In this document: piece after piece, positions 1 to 9,770 of the stretch
Position numbering within the stretch: position 1 is the first letter of the stretch
Layout of the letters: the number at the start of each line of letters is the position of its first letter
Source: Alternaria dauci
Lineage: Eukaryota; Ascomycota; Dothideomycetes; Pleosporales; Pleosporaceae
DNA length: 64,000 nt
Direction of reading: 5' to 3'
NCBI RefSeq assembly: GCF_042100115.1
Contig: NC_091276.1
Location: 1,488,001-1,552,000 of the forward strand
Position numbers and translations under genes: made by a program
The notes under the pieces: generated by a model
What the model was told of the DNA's origin: nothing
Seen by the model: the letters and a program-made list of their open reading frames with translations, nothing else
Database searches by the model: none

Positions 1-25
1 AGGTCTTCATCATTTAGCGTGTTCC

Positions 26-787
26 TCAACGTCGCTTGACCATTCCCACCTGGGCACACTCAACTTCGTTCGACCACTGTGCAAAGAGCGGCTTGTCCTC
101 CTCCTGAGTCTTCTTCTCAAAGCCTAAGCCATCCGTCGCGCGCTGCTCGTTCTCTCTCTTCTGCGTTGGCTTCCCAGACGCATGTCCTTGATTATTCTGA
201 TGGGAGATCATAGTGTCTTCAATAAGACCTGTGTCGTTTACGCGTTGCGAAGGCCTAGTCGAGAATGCTTTGGAAAGTCTGGGATTGAATGCAGAAGTCG
301 TTTTATAGCCGGGCGCTGCGGAGTAACCAGTACGAGACCCAAGAGGGCTTCCAGCGTGGAATGGTGAGCCCTCAACATGTACATTGGGAGGAAGGTGGCC
401 AGAGGCTGCTGAATTGCGCGTGATGTGTGTCTCTTCGCGTGTGAAAGGTGAGGCCCCTGGGGACGACAGCAACGATCCATCATCATCTTGTTCACTATAG
501 ACGTCCCCCTCTGCCACCACATCGTCTCTAGACCGATAGTAGGAAAAGTCAACGGCAGCAATTGCCTTGAATTGTTGGGTGGAATAGAGCAACTATATCG
601 AGACGCCTGCCAGTGTCGTGAGAAAGAGCGTATAGGCTTGACCATTAGGATCCAACAGCCAGTATTTAAGACGCGTGCCGAGGAAAAATTGGGTGATTCG
701 ATTCGCCAGCCAGTTCATAGAGTTTCGAAAGAAGAGCTCAAGCGGAGCAGGCGTGCCGATATTGTCGTAGACTGGTAAATTCGACAT
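26..787 (-). CDS. Uncharacterised membrane-anchored protein, reading frame interrupted by an in-frame TAG or a 39-nt intron
   Basis: The start is ATG at 787 (peptide MSNLPVYDN). The first 64 codons contain amphipathic/hydrophobic stretches, including one ending TLFLTTLAG that could be a membrane anchor. An in-frame TAG lies at 595-593. The same frame then stays open for about 188 more codons (Ser/Arg/Glu-rich, hydrophilic, low complexity) to the stop at 26. If the 39 nt at 620-582 are an intron (GT...AG, in phase, weak donor GTCTCG and no clear branch site), the product is about 240 residues. Otherwise the gene yields a 64-66 residue protein or is a pseudogene. I do not recognise the family. 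Similar lone membrane proteins follow at 1276-1812 and 2310-2558. Confidence 0.45.
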
Positions 788-1275
788 TTCCAAAGTTGAT
801 ATAACACAACAACTGGCAGCGGGCGAGAGGGGTGTAAAGCGGGGAATTGAGTCAGAACTGGTCTTACGAGACTATACGAGTGATAGAAGAACTTTAGCCA
901 TGGTTATATCTGCACGAGCGTGCAGATAGGCGGCAGGCGCACGGTCTCTTGGAGTCAGTGAAACCATAATTTCCTGACCCTAGGCGATGTCTTAAGTGTA
1001 AGATCACAAAAACACCAAGTCAAGACGAGAAAGACGGGTATTTAAATATCATTGAGCTTACTGTCTCATAGAGAAACCCAACCCTCCGGCTTGGTGCGCT
1101 TAGCAGCTGTTGGTCCTCGAACATCCCGTTGCAGTGAAGTAGCACCGTCCTCACAACTGAAGAATGCTGCAGCATAGCAAGACTCTTCTGGTGTTAGGCC
1201 CTTTGGCTTTTCAACCTCATACCGTTGGAATATCTCAAGAAAGAGCTACGGTCGAGGCAAGCCAAATTCAGTGTG
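788..1275. other. Intergenic, upstream of the leftmost gene
   Basis: This stretch separates the start of the leftmost gene from the 3' end of the next minus-strand gene. I see no convincing ORF or RNA. A short AT palindrome (TATTTAAATA) sits near 1039-1048. Confidence 0.5.
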
Positions 1276-1812
1276 CTAGCTCCATCCAACCTTCCCAAAT
1301 GACGTATTTACTGGACTCTTATCTGACGGCAGCGGCCGTAAAGCAGCTTTCGGTACGCTGAAAATCTCTCTCCGCACTGGTGGTGATTCCGGCGGTCTAC
1401 TTGCCCCAAATGCACGGCGCTCCACCAGTGGCTCTTCCATTCCCTTTTCCCTCCATCTTTCCTGGACTAGGTTGAACTCCATTCCTGGCGGGAACTCGGG
1501 AGTTCGTGTGCGTCGATGTTTGTATGGCGACGAGCTGGAGAGGTCGAAGTTCAGCGGTATGTGTCGGCGCCGCTGAACCCTGCGTACAAGCCAGTATGAG
1601 ATGAGAAGGACCAGAATGAGGAGACTGGCGCCTACGATGTGGGCGTATCCATCGAATAATGTGGAAGATCTAAGAACAAGCCCGATTTGTAGCTCGAGCC
1701 ATACGAGAGATGTGTTAATAAGTGCGGCGATGTTCTTGAATAATGGGCTTGTCATTTCTAGCGTTACTATCACAAGCCGATAGAATTGTTCACAACTCCA
1801 TAGAAACGACAT
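1276..1812 (-). CDS. Uncharacterised single-exon membrane protein (178 aa)
   Basis: I chose the ATG at 1812 (MSFLWSCEQF); the frame is open further upstream only through non-ATG codons. The N-terminal third is moderately hydrophobic (residues about 8-45). A strong transmembrane segment follows around residues 58-78 (IVGASLLILVLLISYWLV), then the positive cluster RRVQRRR, so the C-terminal tail is probably cytosolic. The remaining roughly 95 residues are Pro/Arg/Ser-rich and probably disordered. No catalytic motif is visible and I do not recognise the family. The gene lies on the same strand as the leftmost gene. Confidence 0.5.
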   Translation of the reverse strand: MSFLWSCEQFYRLVIVTLEMTSPLFKNIAALINTSLVWLELQIGLVLRSSTLFDGYAHIVGASLLILVLLISYWLVRRVQRRRHIPLNFDLSSSSPYKHRRTRTPEFPPGMEFNLVQERWREKGMEEPLVERRAFGASRPPESPPVRREIFSVPKAALRPLPSDKSPVNTSFGKVGWS

Positions 1813-2309
1813 TGTGATTTGGGTTGAGGATAGTATGGATCTCACGCCTGAGCGGTATCACAGTAATATAAGGTAATTTCGCTGCTGAAATAATAAGACT
1901 CCCAATGTCTCACTAGTGTATCTTCAAGCTTGCTTTCACCGAATAGCATAGATCGCTCTTGCAGAGACTGCCCGGATTTCACTCGGCCTCAGCTCGTAGT
2001 AGTGACGATCTGTGATAGCAATGCCGACTACATCTTTTCGGCTGCTTCACCGATCAAGAGAGTCATAAGTCTAGAATGGTCGTCATGCCGCTTACGGTAG
2101 CATCAGAACTAGAAGCAAAGCTGGGCGATGTCACGCCGAAAGGAGTGTATGCACTATGTCCACGCCTCCATGTTGATGTTTGCTATCACAGCGTCACCAC
2201 AATGTCGCAAGCACATAACAGTGTCTTGATCAGTCTATGGGTTGTTTCACATTCCCTCTCAACCCATTTATCCCTAGAGTCTCTACGCAAGTGAGCACTA
2301 CCTACGTAT
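1813..2309. other. Intergenic, divergent promoter region
   Basis: The region lies between a minus-strand and a plus-strand small gene. Only short, featureless reading frames are present. Confidence 0.5.
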
Positions 2310-2558
2310 ATGGACTCTCATCTTCGCGATCTAGAACCAATGTCCATTGAGCATTTCTTCGCTATTATGTTAGCACTAGCCGCCACGTTACTCATCCTGC
2401 TCTTCATCATTATTCTGAACTACGAGATGCGTAACCGTTCGTTTCTACGATCCCGGTTGCAGGCTGGGAAGCAACCCTGGCTTATTGTAAGCTATGGAAC
2501 ATCATCACATACTTCGCATGCAGATTCTGATGTTGTAGTCGCTGAACAGGTTGTTTGA
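2310..2558 (+). CDS. Small single-pass membrane protein (82 aa)
   Basis: A short ORF starts at ATG 2310. Residues about 15-38 form one long hydrophobic helix (FAIMLALAATLLILLFIII), preceded by an acidic/His N-terminus and followed by basic residues (RNRSFLRSR). This arrangement predicts an N-out, C-in single-pass protein. No family is recognised. The clean helix with a positive-inside flank favours a real gene over a chance ORF, but there is no second line of evidence such as an intron or paralogue. Confidence 0.4.
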   Translation: MDSHLRDLEPMSIEHFFAIMLALAATLLILLFIIILNYEMRNRSFLRSRLQAGKQPWLIVSYGTSSHTSHADSDVVVAEQVV

Positions 2559-2974
2559 GTCGTGCATCACGGTGTGCCCGCATCCGGAAACAATCTCTAC
2601 CGGACTACATCTCCTATTCTTCTAGTTTGGGATGCCACGCTGACATTGCATGAAACAGGGTTGCGCTGATGGATCTTATTGTGTCAGCCCGTTGTAAGTA
2701 CCGGAGTGTGTGTGTACACAATCGGTACCTCTTGCGTTGATCTTTATTGGTAATGCTGGGTGGAAAGGCTTCCAGTTCAAGGTATAGATAGACAACTGCA
2801 ATGACATGGCAAACTTGCAACCCAGAACTCCGATGCGCCTGCTATGTTACGTCATGTACTCAGTCCCGCCCCCAAATGCGGAATGCGCGCGAGAGGGACG
2901 TCAGTTCAAGATTGGGTTTGCCGATCTTGATATGTCGGACTTTGTCACGGGACTGTGTATATCCTCCTTTGTCA
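2559..2974. other. Intergenic, convergent 3' ends
   Basis: The region lies between convergent genes. Short overlapping ORFs on both strands show no recognisable motif. Confidence 0.5.
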
Positions 2975-3706
2975 TCAACGGTTTTGTCTGCGCGGATCTG
3001 GACCGTAAAAGGCCGTGGTGGATTGGGTAATCTGAGGCCTGTTTTGATCTGCCTCAGCACCTCGCATGCTCACGTGCTCGTTCCTCACCGCGAGGCTGGC
3101 CACTCCTCCTGCTAGCGACTGGATATTCGCATTCGGCGGTGGATTCATGTTTCCCGCGCCAGTCGTTGTACTGCCTTGAGTCGCTGCGTCTTCCTGTAAG
3201 CCATCATGCTGTTGCTGCTGAATGTGGTGCCCTGGCAGCCGCGAGTTCTCTGGAGGATCGAGCCCCCCGTATCGCTTCTTGAGTTCCTTGAGCCCAAGCT
3301 CAGTCTTGCCGATGATTCCTTCCTCTTCTTCAACAGCTCTTACAAGGTGCTCCCATAGTTTTTCAACTAATTCGTCCAGCGGTGAGACTCGGCTTCCACT
3401 ATTCTTTGGTATCCGCACAGGAAAGAATTCCTGCTGCGGTTGTGGCTCCTCACCAGGGTATAGGGGAGCTTGGGGCGGGCCCTCGACGTGGGTATACAGA
3501 CCGATGCCTGTTACGTAGGGAGTTGTGCCAGGCGGGCAAGGGCTTCTGAAGGCGTCGATCAGATCGGCATTCATACGGGCTTTGCGAGCGGCCGCCTCTT
3601 CAGGTGTGAGAGGCGTAAGATTGGCGGGTGACGCGTCTGTTGCAGGGCCATTTGGCGCGCTTTCCTGATGCGAAGCTGTGGGTAAATCGTATTCGGATGC
3701 TACCAT
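2975..3706 (-). CDS. Hypothetical hydrophilic protein (243 aa)
   Basis: Start ATG at 3706 (MVASEYDLPT). The N-terminal 45 residues are Pro/Ala/Thr-rich. A more ordered centre includes a short helix (EEAAARKARMNADLIDAF), a Pro/Gly segment (PCPPGTTPYVTGIGLY) and an acidic helix (LDELVEKLWEHLVRAVEEEEG) at roughly residues 110-140. The last 90 residues are Gln/Asn/Gly-rich and low complexity. There is no signal peptide or membrane span. I do not recognise the family. The frame continues 16 codons upstream without an ATG, so an additional 5' exon is possible. Confidence 0.5.
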   Translation of the reverse strand: MVASEYDLPTASHQESAPNGPATDASPANLTPLTPEEAAARKARMNADLIDAFRSPCPPGTTPYVTGIGLYTHVEGPPQAPLYPGEEPQPQQEFFPVRIPKNSGSRVSPLDELVEKLWEHLVRAVEEEEGIIGKTELGLKELKKRYGGLDPPENSRLPGHHIQQQQHDGLQEDAATQGSTTTGAGNMNPPPNANIQSLAGGVASLAVRNEHVSMRGAEADQNRPQITQSTTAFYGPDPRRQNR

Positions 3707-4352
3707 GGCAGTCCGATCGCAGTGGATATGGTGTGAATTGACACTCTGTCGCATGTTAGTGTCTTTGTCGGACCTGCTCTTTGCGTGACTGAATTGCGGC
3801 AGACGTGGACTGTCGTATCGATGAAACAGTCATGTCGAGGCCCTGGTATTGGGTGTAACATTTCGACCTCTTTCCGCCTTTAGAACTGCTCCCATTCACG
3901 GGACGACCGGCTGCGCTGAGAACGTGCAGCTGTGATTTCTCCGCAGACGCACGCACTGCATGCAAATGAAAACGTACTTGCCTGCTGTCTCTGCACTCGA
4001 TTGATAACCCTACCATGACCCCGTCATGGAGAACGCCGAGCACGCTCTCCTATGCCGCCGAGGTCAAGACCGCGTCGAGCTAACGTCGCGTTCCGAGAAC
4101 TTCATCGATAGTGCCCGTCCGACTAGTCCTAATACGTCACACCTCCATTCCGCTCCATCAACGCGTCATTACCAAATCGTCATCGATCCACCCTCGATCC
4201 GAACTCTCCAAACGTCCAGGAACGCGCAAAAACAAATAAGTGCTGACATCAAGACAAAATGCGATTGGCTACCTTGCGTCCTAGCAAGCGGCACGTCACT
4301 GTACACCATGACCTTAGATCTCTTGACCTAAGAGGCTCGTTGCTGCTGTCCT
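3707..4352. other. Divergent intergenic region
   Basis: This region lies between the hypothetical protein (minus) and the SDR gene (plus). It contains short ORFs on both strands (about 95-100 codons) without recognisable motifs. It probably holds both promoters. Confidence 0.5.
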
Positions 4353-5597
4353 ATGACCTACGTTGTAACCATGCAGTCTGCAAAGTTATTTAGGGGTGCT
4401 GTTTCCCTGCGTTGCTGCAAATCAACTTCCATAACTACATCAGTCCTACCACATGCATCCGTTACTCGCATCACGCCTACTACCTCCAGACCTTATTCGT
4501 CAACTCCGCCAAACAATACCGACCGCTTGAAAGGCCCAGTTGAATCTTCTTCGACCATGCAGACAGTAAAAAACACCATTGCCGAGAATCTTGGTAAAGT
4601 CGTCTCAGGCGCCCACAGCCTCGCACCCGCAGACCAGCAATTCTCCCTCGAGGAAGTGCCAGATCTCACTGGCAAGGTGGCTGTTGTAACTGGTGGTTCC
4701 GAAGGCATCGGCTACGGATGCACACACACGCTTCTGTCGAATAACATCAAGAAGCTATTCATCATATCGTTGAGCGAAGACATCGTTGAAGATGCGCTAA
4801 AGGCGATCAAAGAAGAGATGGGAGAGGACAAGGCCAGCAGAGTCGAATGGCTCAAGTGCGATCTCGCAGACTGGGAACAGACAGGCAAGACCGCATTTGA
4901 GATTGCCAAGAAGACAGACAGGATCGATATTCTGATCAACAACGCGGCTCGCGGTATCATGACATACCAGCTGGCCAAGAACGGTGTCGATCTACACATG
5001 GCTTCCAACCACTTTGGCCACGTCATCCTGACTTCCCACTTGCTACCCTTAATCAAGTCCACAGCCGAGAAGGGCGACAAGGTCCGAATAGTACAGTTGG
5101 CCTCCAACGCACACGAGAACGCACCAAAGGACACCAAATTCGAGTCCATCGATGAGCTCAACACAGACCTTGGCCCCATGGCACAATACGGCCGCACAAA
5201 GCTCGCTTCCATCCTGTACACCCGCTATCTAGCCCGCCACGTATCATCCTCTCACCCTAATATCTTGTCCAATGCCACACACCCCGGTGTCGTCGAGACA
5301 CGGCAGTCCGTCGACCACATCCACGAACCCTACCCGCTCGGTGGCTATGCAATGAGCTACGGTCTTGCACCCTTCAAGAAGACGCAATTTGAAGGTGCAG
5401 TGAGCACCATGTTTGCTGCCACCAAAACAGAGGGTACGGGCGAATATATTTGCCCGCCCGCGATACGGGAGCCGGGCAGCGACCTAGCGAACAACGAAGC
5501 GTTGGGCGAGCAGTTGATGGATCTGACGTGGAAGGTAGTCAAGGAAAAGACGAAGAGTTCAAGCGCTGACAAGGGTTGCCCATTCAAGGTGTATTAG
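4353..5597 (+). CDS. Short-chain dehydrogenase/reductase, probably mitochondrial
   Basis: Intronless, 414 aa from ATG 4353; an in-frame ATG at 4371 starts a typical mitochondrial presequence (MQSAKLFRGAVSLRC..., rich in Arg/Ser/Thr) and may be the real start. From about residue 107 there is a classical Rossmann SDR: cofactor loop TGGSEGIG (near 113-120), NNAARG (NNAG-like) and the catalytic YGRTK (Tyr near 279, Lys +4) preceded by a Ser-containing strand. Overall architecture resembles retinol-dehydrogenase/WW-oxidoreductase-like SDRs of fungi, which reduce or oxidise carbonyl/alcohol groups with NAD(P)(H). The physiological substrate cannot be read from sequence. The C-terminus (KGCPFKVY) follows a charged stretch. 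Confidence 0.85.
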   Translation: MTYVVTMQSAKLFRGAVSLRCCKSTSITTSVLPHASVTRITPTTSRPYSSTPPNNTDRLKGPVESSSTMQTVKNTIAENLGKVVSGAHSLAPADQQFSLEEVPDLTGKVAVVTGGSEGIGYGCTHTLLSNNIKKLFIISLSEDIVEDALKAIKEEMGEDKASRVEWLKCDLADWEQTGKTAFEIAKKTDRIDILINNAARGIMTYQLAKNGVDLHMASNHFGHVILTSHLLPLIKSTAEKGDKVRIVQLASNAHENAPKDTKFESIDELNTDLGPMAQYGRTKLASILYTRYLARHVSSSHPNILSNATHPGVVETRQSVDHIHEPYPLGGYAMSYGLAPFKKTQFEGAVSTMFAATKTEGTGEYICPPAIREPGSDLANNEALGEQLMDLTWKVVKEKTKSSSADKGCPFKVY

Positions 5598-5853
5598 AAG
5601 TGCGCCTGTACATCATGCATAGATTGTCTAATCATACCATATCAACCGGTTGATGCACTTGTACAACACCCATTACATGTGATGCCAAGCTCTCAATAGT
5701 ACAGTAGTAGAGAACCTCGCGGCCGTAATTCGTTGCACCTCATTTCAAACAACTATGGTATCGCTCGCTTGGCGCCTTGCAGACTAAATCCATAACCCAT
5801 GATAATACCCCTGAAAGAATGCGGTACAACCCACAACGCCTGGCCTAAGCCCA

Positions 5854-8686
5854 TTAAGCAATTCCCTCCATGCCCATTGGCACTTGGAATCCACTGAGGC
5901 CTTCTCCGGCACTCGTCAGCCTGGCGCAGAGGCTCAAGAAAACTACTGTCTCAGTGGCAGCGAGGTAGTTGAGCGTATCCAGCAAAATCTTAAGATGCCG
6001 GGTGAAATTCTCCTCGTATTTAGCAAGCATGTCGAACATCTTGTCGACACGCTGGGGGTCGTATACAAACTGAGTCGAAGGTCGATGGGTTGAAGCGACT
6101 AGTGTGGCGGCGGGCAGTTTGGAGTTCTTGGCAGGGGGAGGGGCAAAGGATGCATTTACTTGAGCGACAAGGTCGGGGTCGCCGGTGACGAGGTAGCGGG
6201 AGAGGGAGTAGGTGAAGGATGCGAACATGCTGCATGTTGACATGATCTTGTTGTTGATCTGAAGGTTGTCAGTAACCGGATATACCACAAAGAAGCGCTC
6301 CTCGACTCACCCGAAGCAGTTTACTGTTAGTAAGCATGCATTCCTTTAAGCAAGTTGCAAGAAAGTCAACATGGTCCTGCATCAGCTCATCTACAGTCCG
6401 CTTGACTTGCGGGCCACCGCTCTCGTCCTCTGTTGGCTTCCCCTTGGCCCGCGCATCCTGTTTCTTCTCCTCACTTATCCGCGACATCAATGATGCCCAG
6501 TTTGGTTCAATGACTTCTGATGTGCAGTAGTAGGTAAGCTGCTGGACAAAGACCAACATGCGCGCACGCAGTGTCCAAGCTCGGCGTTTCCATTGCTCTA
6601 TCCGTGGGTTCCTTGATCGGTGCTTCCAGGCTGCGTTCTTGCCTTGTTCACCCCAGCACTTGGCAAGATCAGTCTCGAGATGCTTCAGGCTGAGTAGATA
6701 TCGAAAGAGTAGTTGGTAACGAGTGAGGGTGACGCGACTAACGACTAGAGATAGAGGGAATGGCATAGCGTAGTCAAATACCAGCGCTTGATAGCCGGTA
6801 ATGTTGGTATCGTCGGTGATGGGCGCCGAGTTTGCAGGTGTGTAGTTGGACAAAGTAGCGGTGGCAGCATCCTGGTCGAGACCCTGGACATTGACAATCT
6901 TCATGAGCCAATTCGTAAGTCCAGTGTCGTTGATTTGAACTTTGATGTCCTCCTTGTATGGGTCTTCGACAGCAACTGATCCAGCATGTCGAGTTGCAAG
7001 ATCGAGCAGCGATTGCAGCTTTCCGACGTTGACATGCTTTGCTGGTTTCTTGAGCTCAAGCTCGCTCATTTCGAGGAAGTAGGTGAAGAAGTCGGAGCGG
7101 TCGAGGAAGAAGTAGTGCTTGAGTGAACGTAGTCGTGCCGGCAGTTGATGTGTAGTGAGAAGCAGGTTGAGGAGCGACGAGTTTGCGTAGGCATAGGAGG
7201 AGTTGACGTTGTCTAGAAAGCGTGGATCGTCGAAGCTAGTTGGCGCGTCCTGCACGACTTTACTAACGTCGACGCCTCCGCACTCTCGAACCACGTTGAG
7301 GTACTTTCCTGCTAGGAGCACCTTGTCTTTGACGGCTTCAAGCTGTGGAGGCACTAAAGCGTCACGTATCGTGTATCGCTTTTCCCAGTATTCGTCCGTG
7401 TAGTCCTGATCCAGCCTTTCTCGCTTGATGCTTCTCTGCTCTTTGATCAAAAACTCGGAGTGAGGGTCCTTGATACCGCCGTGGTGCAGCCATTCGTTCA
7501 GCATGGCCATGTAGGGTCTGCTGGCTTCTCGCAACAGTGTGGTCAGTAGTGCCCGAGCTGCGGGATCTCCCGACATTGAAGATAGCCGCTTGGTGATGAG
7601 TCCCAGGACGCTTCCGCCTTTGCAAAGCTTCTTGGTTGCATTGCCTCCCTCGCGCAGCGACTCGAGGATGTTTTCAAAGTCGTTGCTGTCATCATCGGCC
7701 GAATCCTCGTCCTTTTCGTCTTCCAGAATACCGTTTGCTTTGAGCAGATCGATTCCGGTCGTGTAGAGCTGGAAGAGCATGTGGCTCGTCTGCTTTGTAT
7801 GCAGGCTCAAGACATGCAGTGTGAAGGACTCGTTGGTCAGGAGCTGGTTCTCGAGCTGGGCGATGAGTATGAGGTAGTCCTTGAGCAGGCGTCGTACCGC
7901 TGCGCACAACGCGTGGTTGACGGCGCCGTACTCTTCCCGGCTCAAGACCTCTACACAGGTCTCGACGGCGATGTAGTGCGTGGCCGTCTTGAGCATCGAC
8001 TTGGTCAGGTCCCTCAAGCTGGGATCCAGGCCGGGCATCAGGCGAAACTGCGGGCCAACCAAGCGCTCCTTCTCCTGGTGGGGGTTGTAGCCGTCGCCGA
8101 AGCGGATGTACTGTCCCTCGAAGCCCATGAAGACAAACAGCAAGTCTTCGAGTATGGCCTTCTCCTGGGCCTCGAGCGACAGTTTTGCGAGCGGTGTGGG
8201 CTGCAGCGACAGGGGAGCGGTCGAGGCGAGGGGAGGTATCGAGATGCGCGTCGCCAACGGGGCGGTCGTGTGTGGTATCAACGAGGCCTGGGGAAGCCAT
8301 GGCGGGTGGGGCTCTTCTGCTATCGACTTTTGCGAGGCAGCGCTGCGGGACGGCCTCTCGACGTCTCGCGCCTGCTTGTCCGACCGGCTGCGAGCATGGG
8401 CCCGGCTCTCGCTGGCATGCTTCAGCGGGCTCTTGGTCCGCCTGACCTCGGCCTCGCGCTCGCGCACCTCCTTCTTCTCGACGCGGCGCTCACCAGAGGT
8501 TGCGCCTGCGGGGCGCATCGGGGCCGACTGTTTCCTCGCATGCGAGGCCGTGGCAGAGGTGCGTCGGTCGAGATGGTCCTCGCCAGAAGCGACGCGGGGT
8601 CGCGCAGTCGACGTGTAGTTGGCATTGACGGAGCGGCGATCAGCGCTGGACAGGGACTTCATCGTCGGCACGGTGCGGGAGGACAT
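5854..8686 (-). CDS. Gamma-tubulin complex component 2 (Spc97/GCP2 family)
   Basis: Two exons: 8686-6311 and 6258-5854, with a 52-nt intron (GTGAGT...CTTCAG) in phase; 926 aa. About 190 disordered basic/Ser residues precede the GCP domain, which opens with the GCP2-type segment EDLLFVFMGFEGQYIRF. Further GCP landmarks are HYFFLDRSDFFTYFLEM and FDYAMPFPLSLVVSR.TLTRYQLLFRYLL, the tubulin-binding C-terminal half. The splice restores LLRINNKIM, typical of the family. GCP2 pairs with GCP3 in the gamma-tubulin small complex that nucleates microtubules at spindle pole bodies. The start ATG 8686 was chosen because upstream codons in frame lack ATG; a second ATG lies eight codons downstream. Confidence 0.93.
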
Positions 8687-9770
8687 GTTGGCGGGCAGGG
8701 CGCTCCATGGAGCCTGGGGGCACGTTTGGCTTTGCTTGTTGCTGCGCCGAGTCGATGTTTGGGCTGCAGTAGCCGTGTTGATCGCCTCCCGCTCCAGACT
8801 ACCCACCGCTACGCGTCGACTCGCGCTAGCCCACTACCGCCATCTAACCGAGCCATGACGCAGCCATACCAGCCAAACCTGCATCGTCTCTCTCTACACT
8901 CTGATTCCACTCCTAGTGAGTCTTCTCCTCTAGTCATGTTGTGACAAGATTCATCTTGATAGTCAGACACAGCACTCACGGCTCGTGTGACTGAGCGGGT
9001 AGACTATACGCAATACGAGCCATGCCCTGTACGAACTACCACATAGCCAGCTAGTGGCCACATTCCACATAGGCACACAGACGTATCTTGTTTGTTCTCT
9101 CAGCGAGAGTTAATATCGGGCTCCACTACCCGTAGAAGCCCCGACGCTATTGATTACGTGACACTTACTCAGTCAGCTCCCCAGAGTCTTGAGAGTCACT
9201 TCTTCCCCCGTACCCTAGCTTTTTGCTCAGGGAGAGGCAGTATTTACGACTTGCTACGGCTGTAATTCCACAGCTCTTTTTCTGGCCAGTCTAACAATCA
9301 CAGGATCAAGGATACGTGTTGTGGTCGCAATGCCTGCCTCAGCAGGTATGCAGATGCGGTAGCCGTTATCGACGCGTGAGTGAAGGTTGTACCGAGGCAA
9401 CCACGTGCAGAAATCCCACTATACATATGGGTGCGACGAAGAGGATGGAAGTAACATGCTCGTGGTTGAGACGTCGCGGTGTTTCCAGTTTGTACCGCGA
9501 CTAGGCGTCGCCAACTAACGTGCTGCGTCCACTTGTGACGTACTGGGTCCACCAATAGCTATAGCTTGTCGCTAAATCACGCTCATGGCCAGCCGTTCAC
9601 TCGACAATTATGTTCACTTGTATAATAATCTCTGTTGGATAAAGCTATACGCGTGCTAGTGCGGTTGGCAAAAGCAATCCCAGATGGATAGATGATAGGT
9701 ATACCCAAGCGCCATATCCGTATCTGTACCCAGGTCCCCCTGGTGAACGCCAAAAATGCACAAACGAAAT
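8687..9770. other. Intergenic between GCP2 and the choline-transporter-like gene
   Basis: About 1.1 kb upstream of GCP2 and downstream of the next minus-strand gene. I see no coding signal, RNA gene or repeat. Confidence 0.5.

Noticed and set aside
7781..8944. 387-codon frame opposite the GCP2 N-terminus
   Set aside because: Low-complexity Arg/Leu/Gly composition, non-ATG start, opposite a well-supported GCP2 exon.
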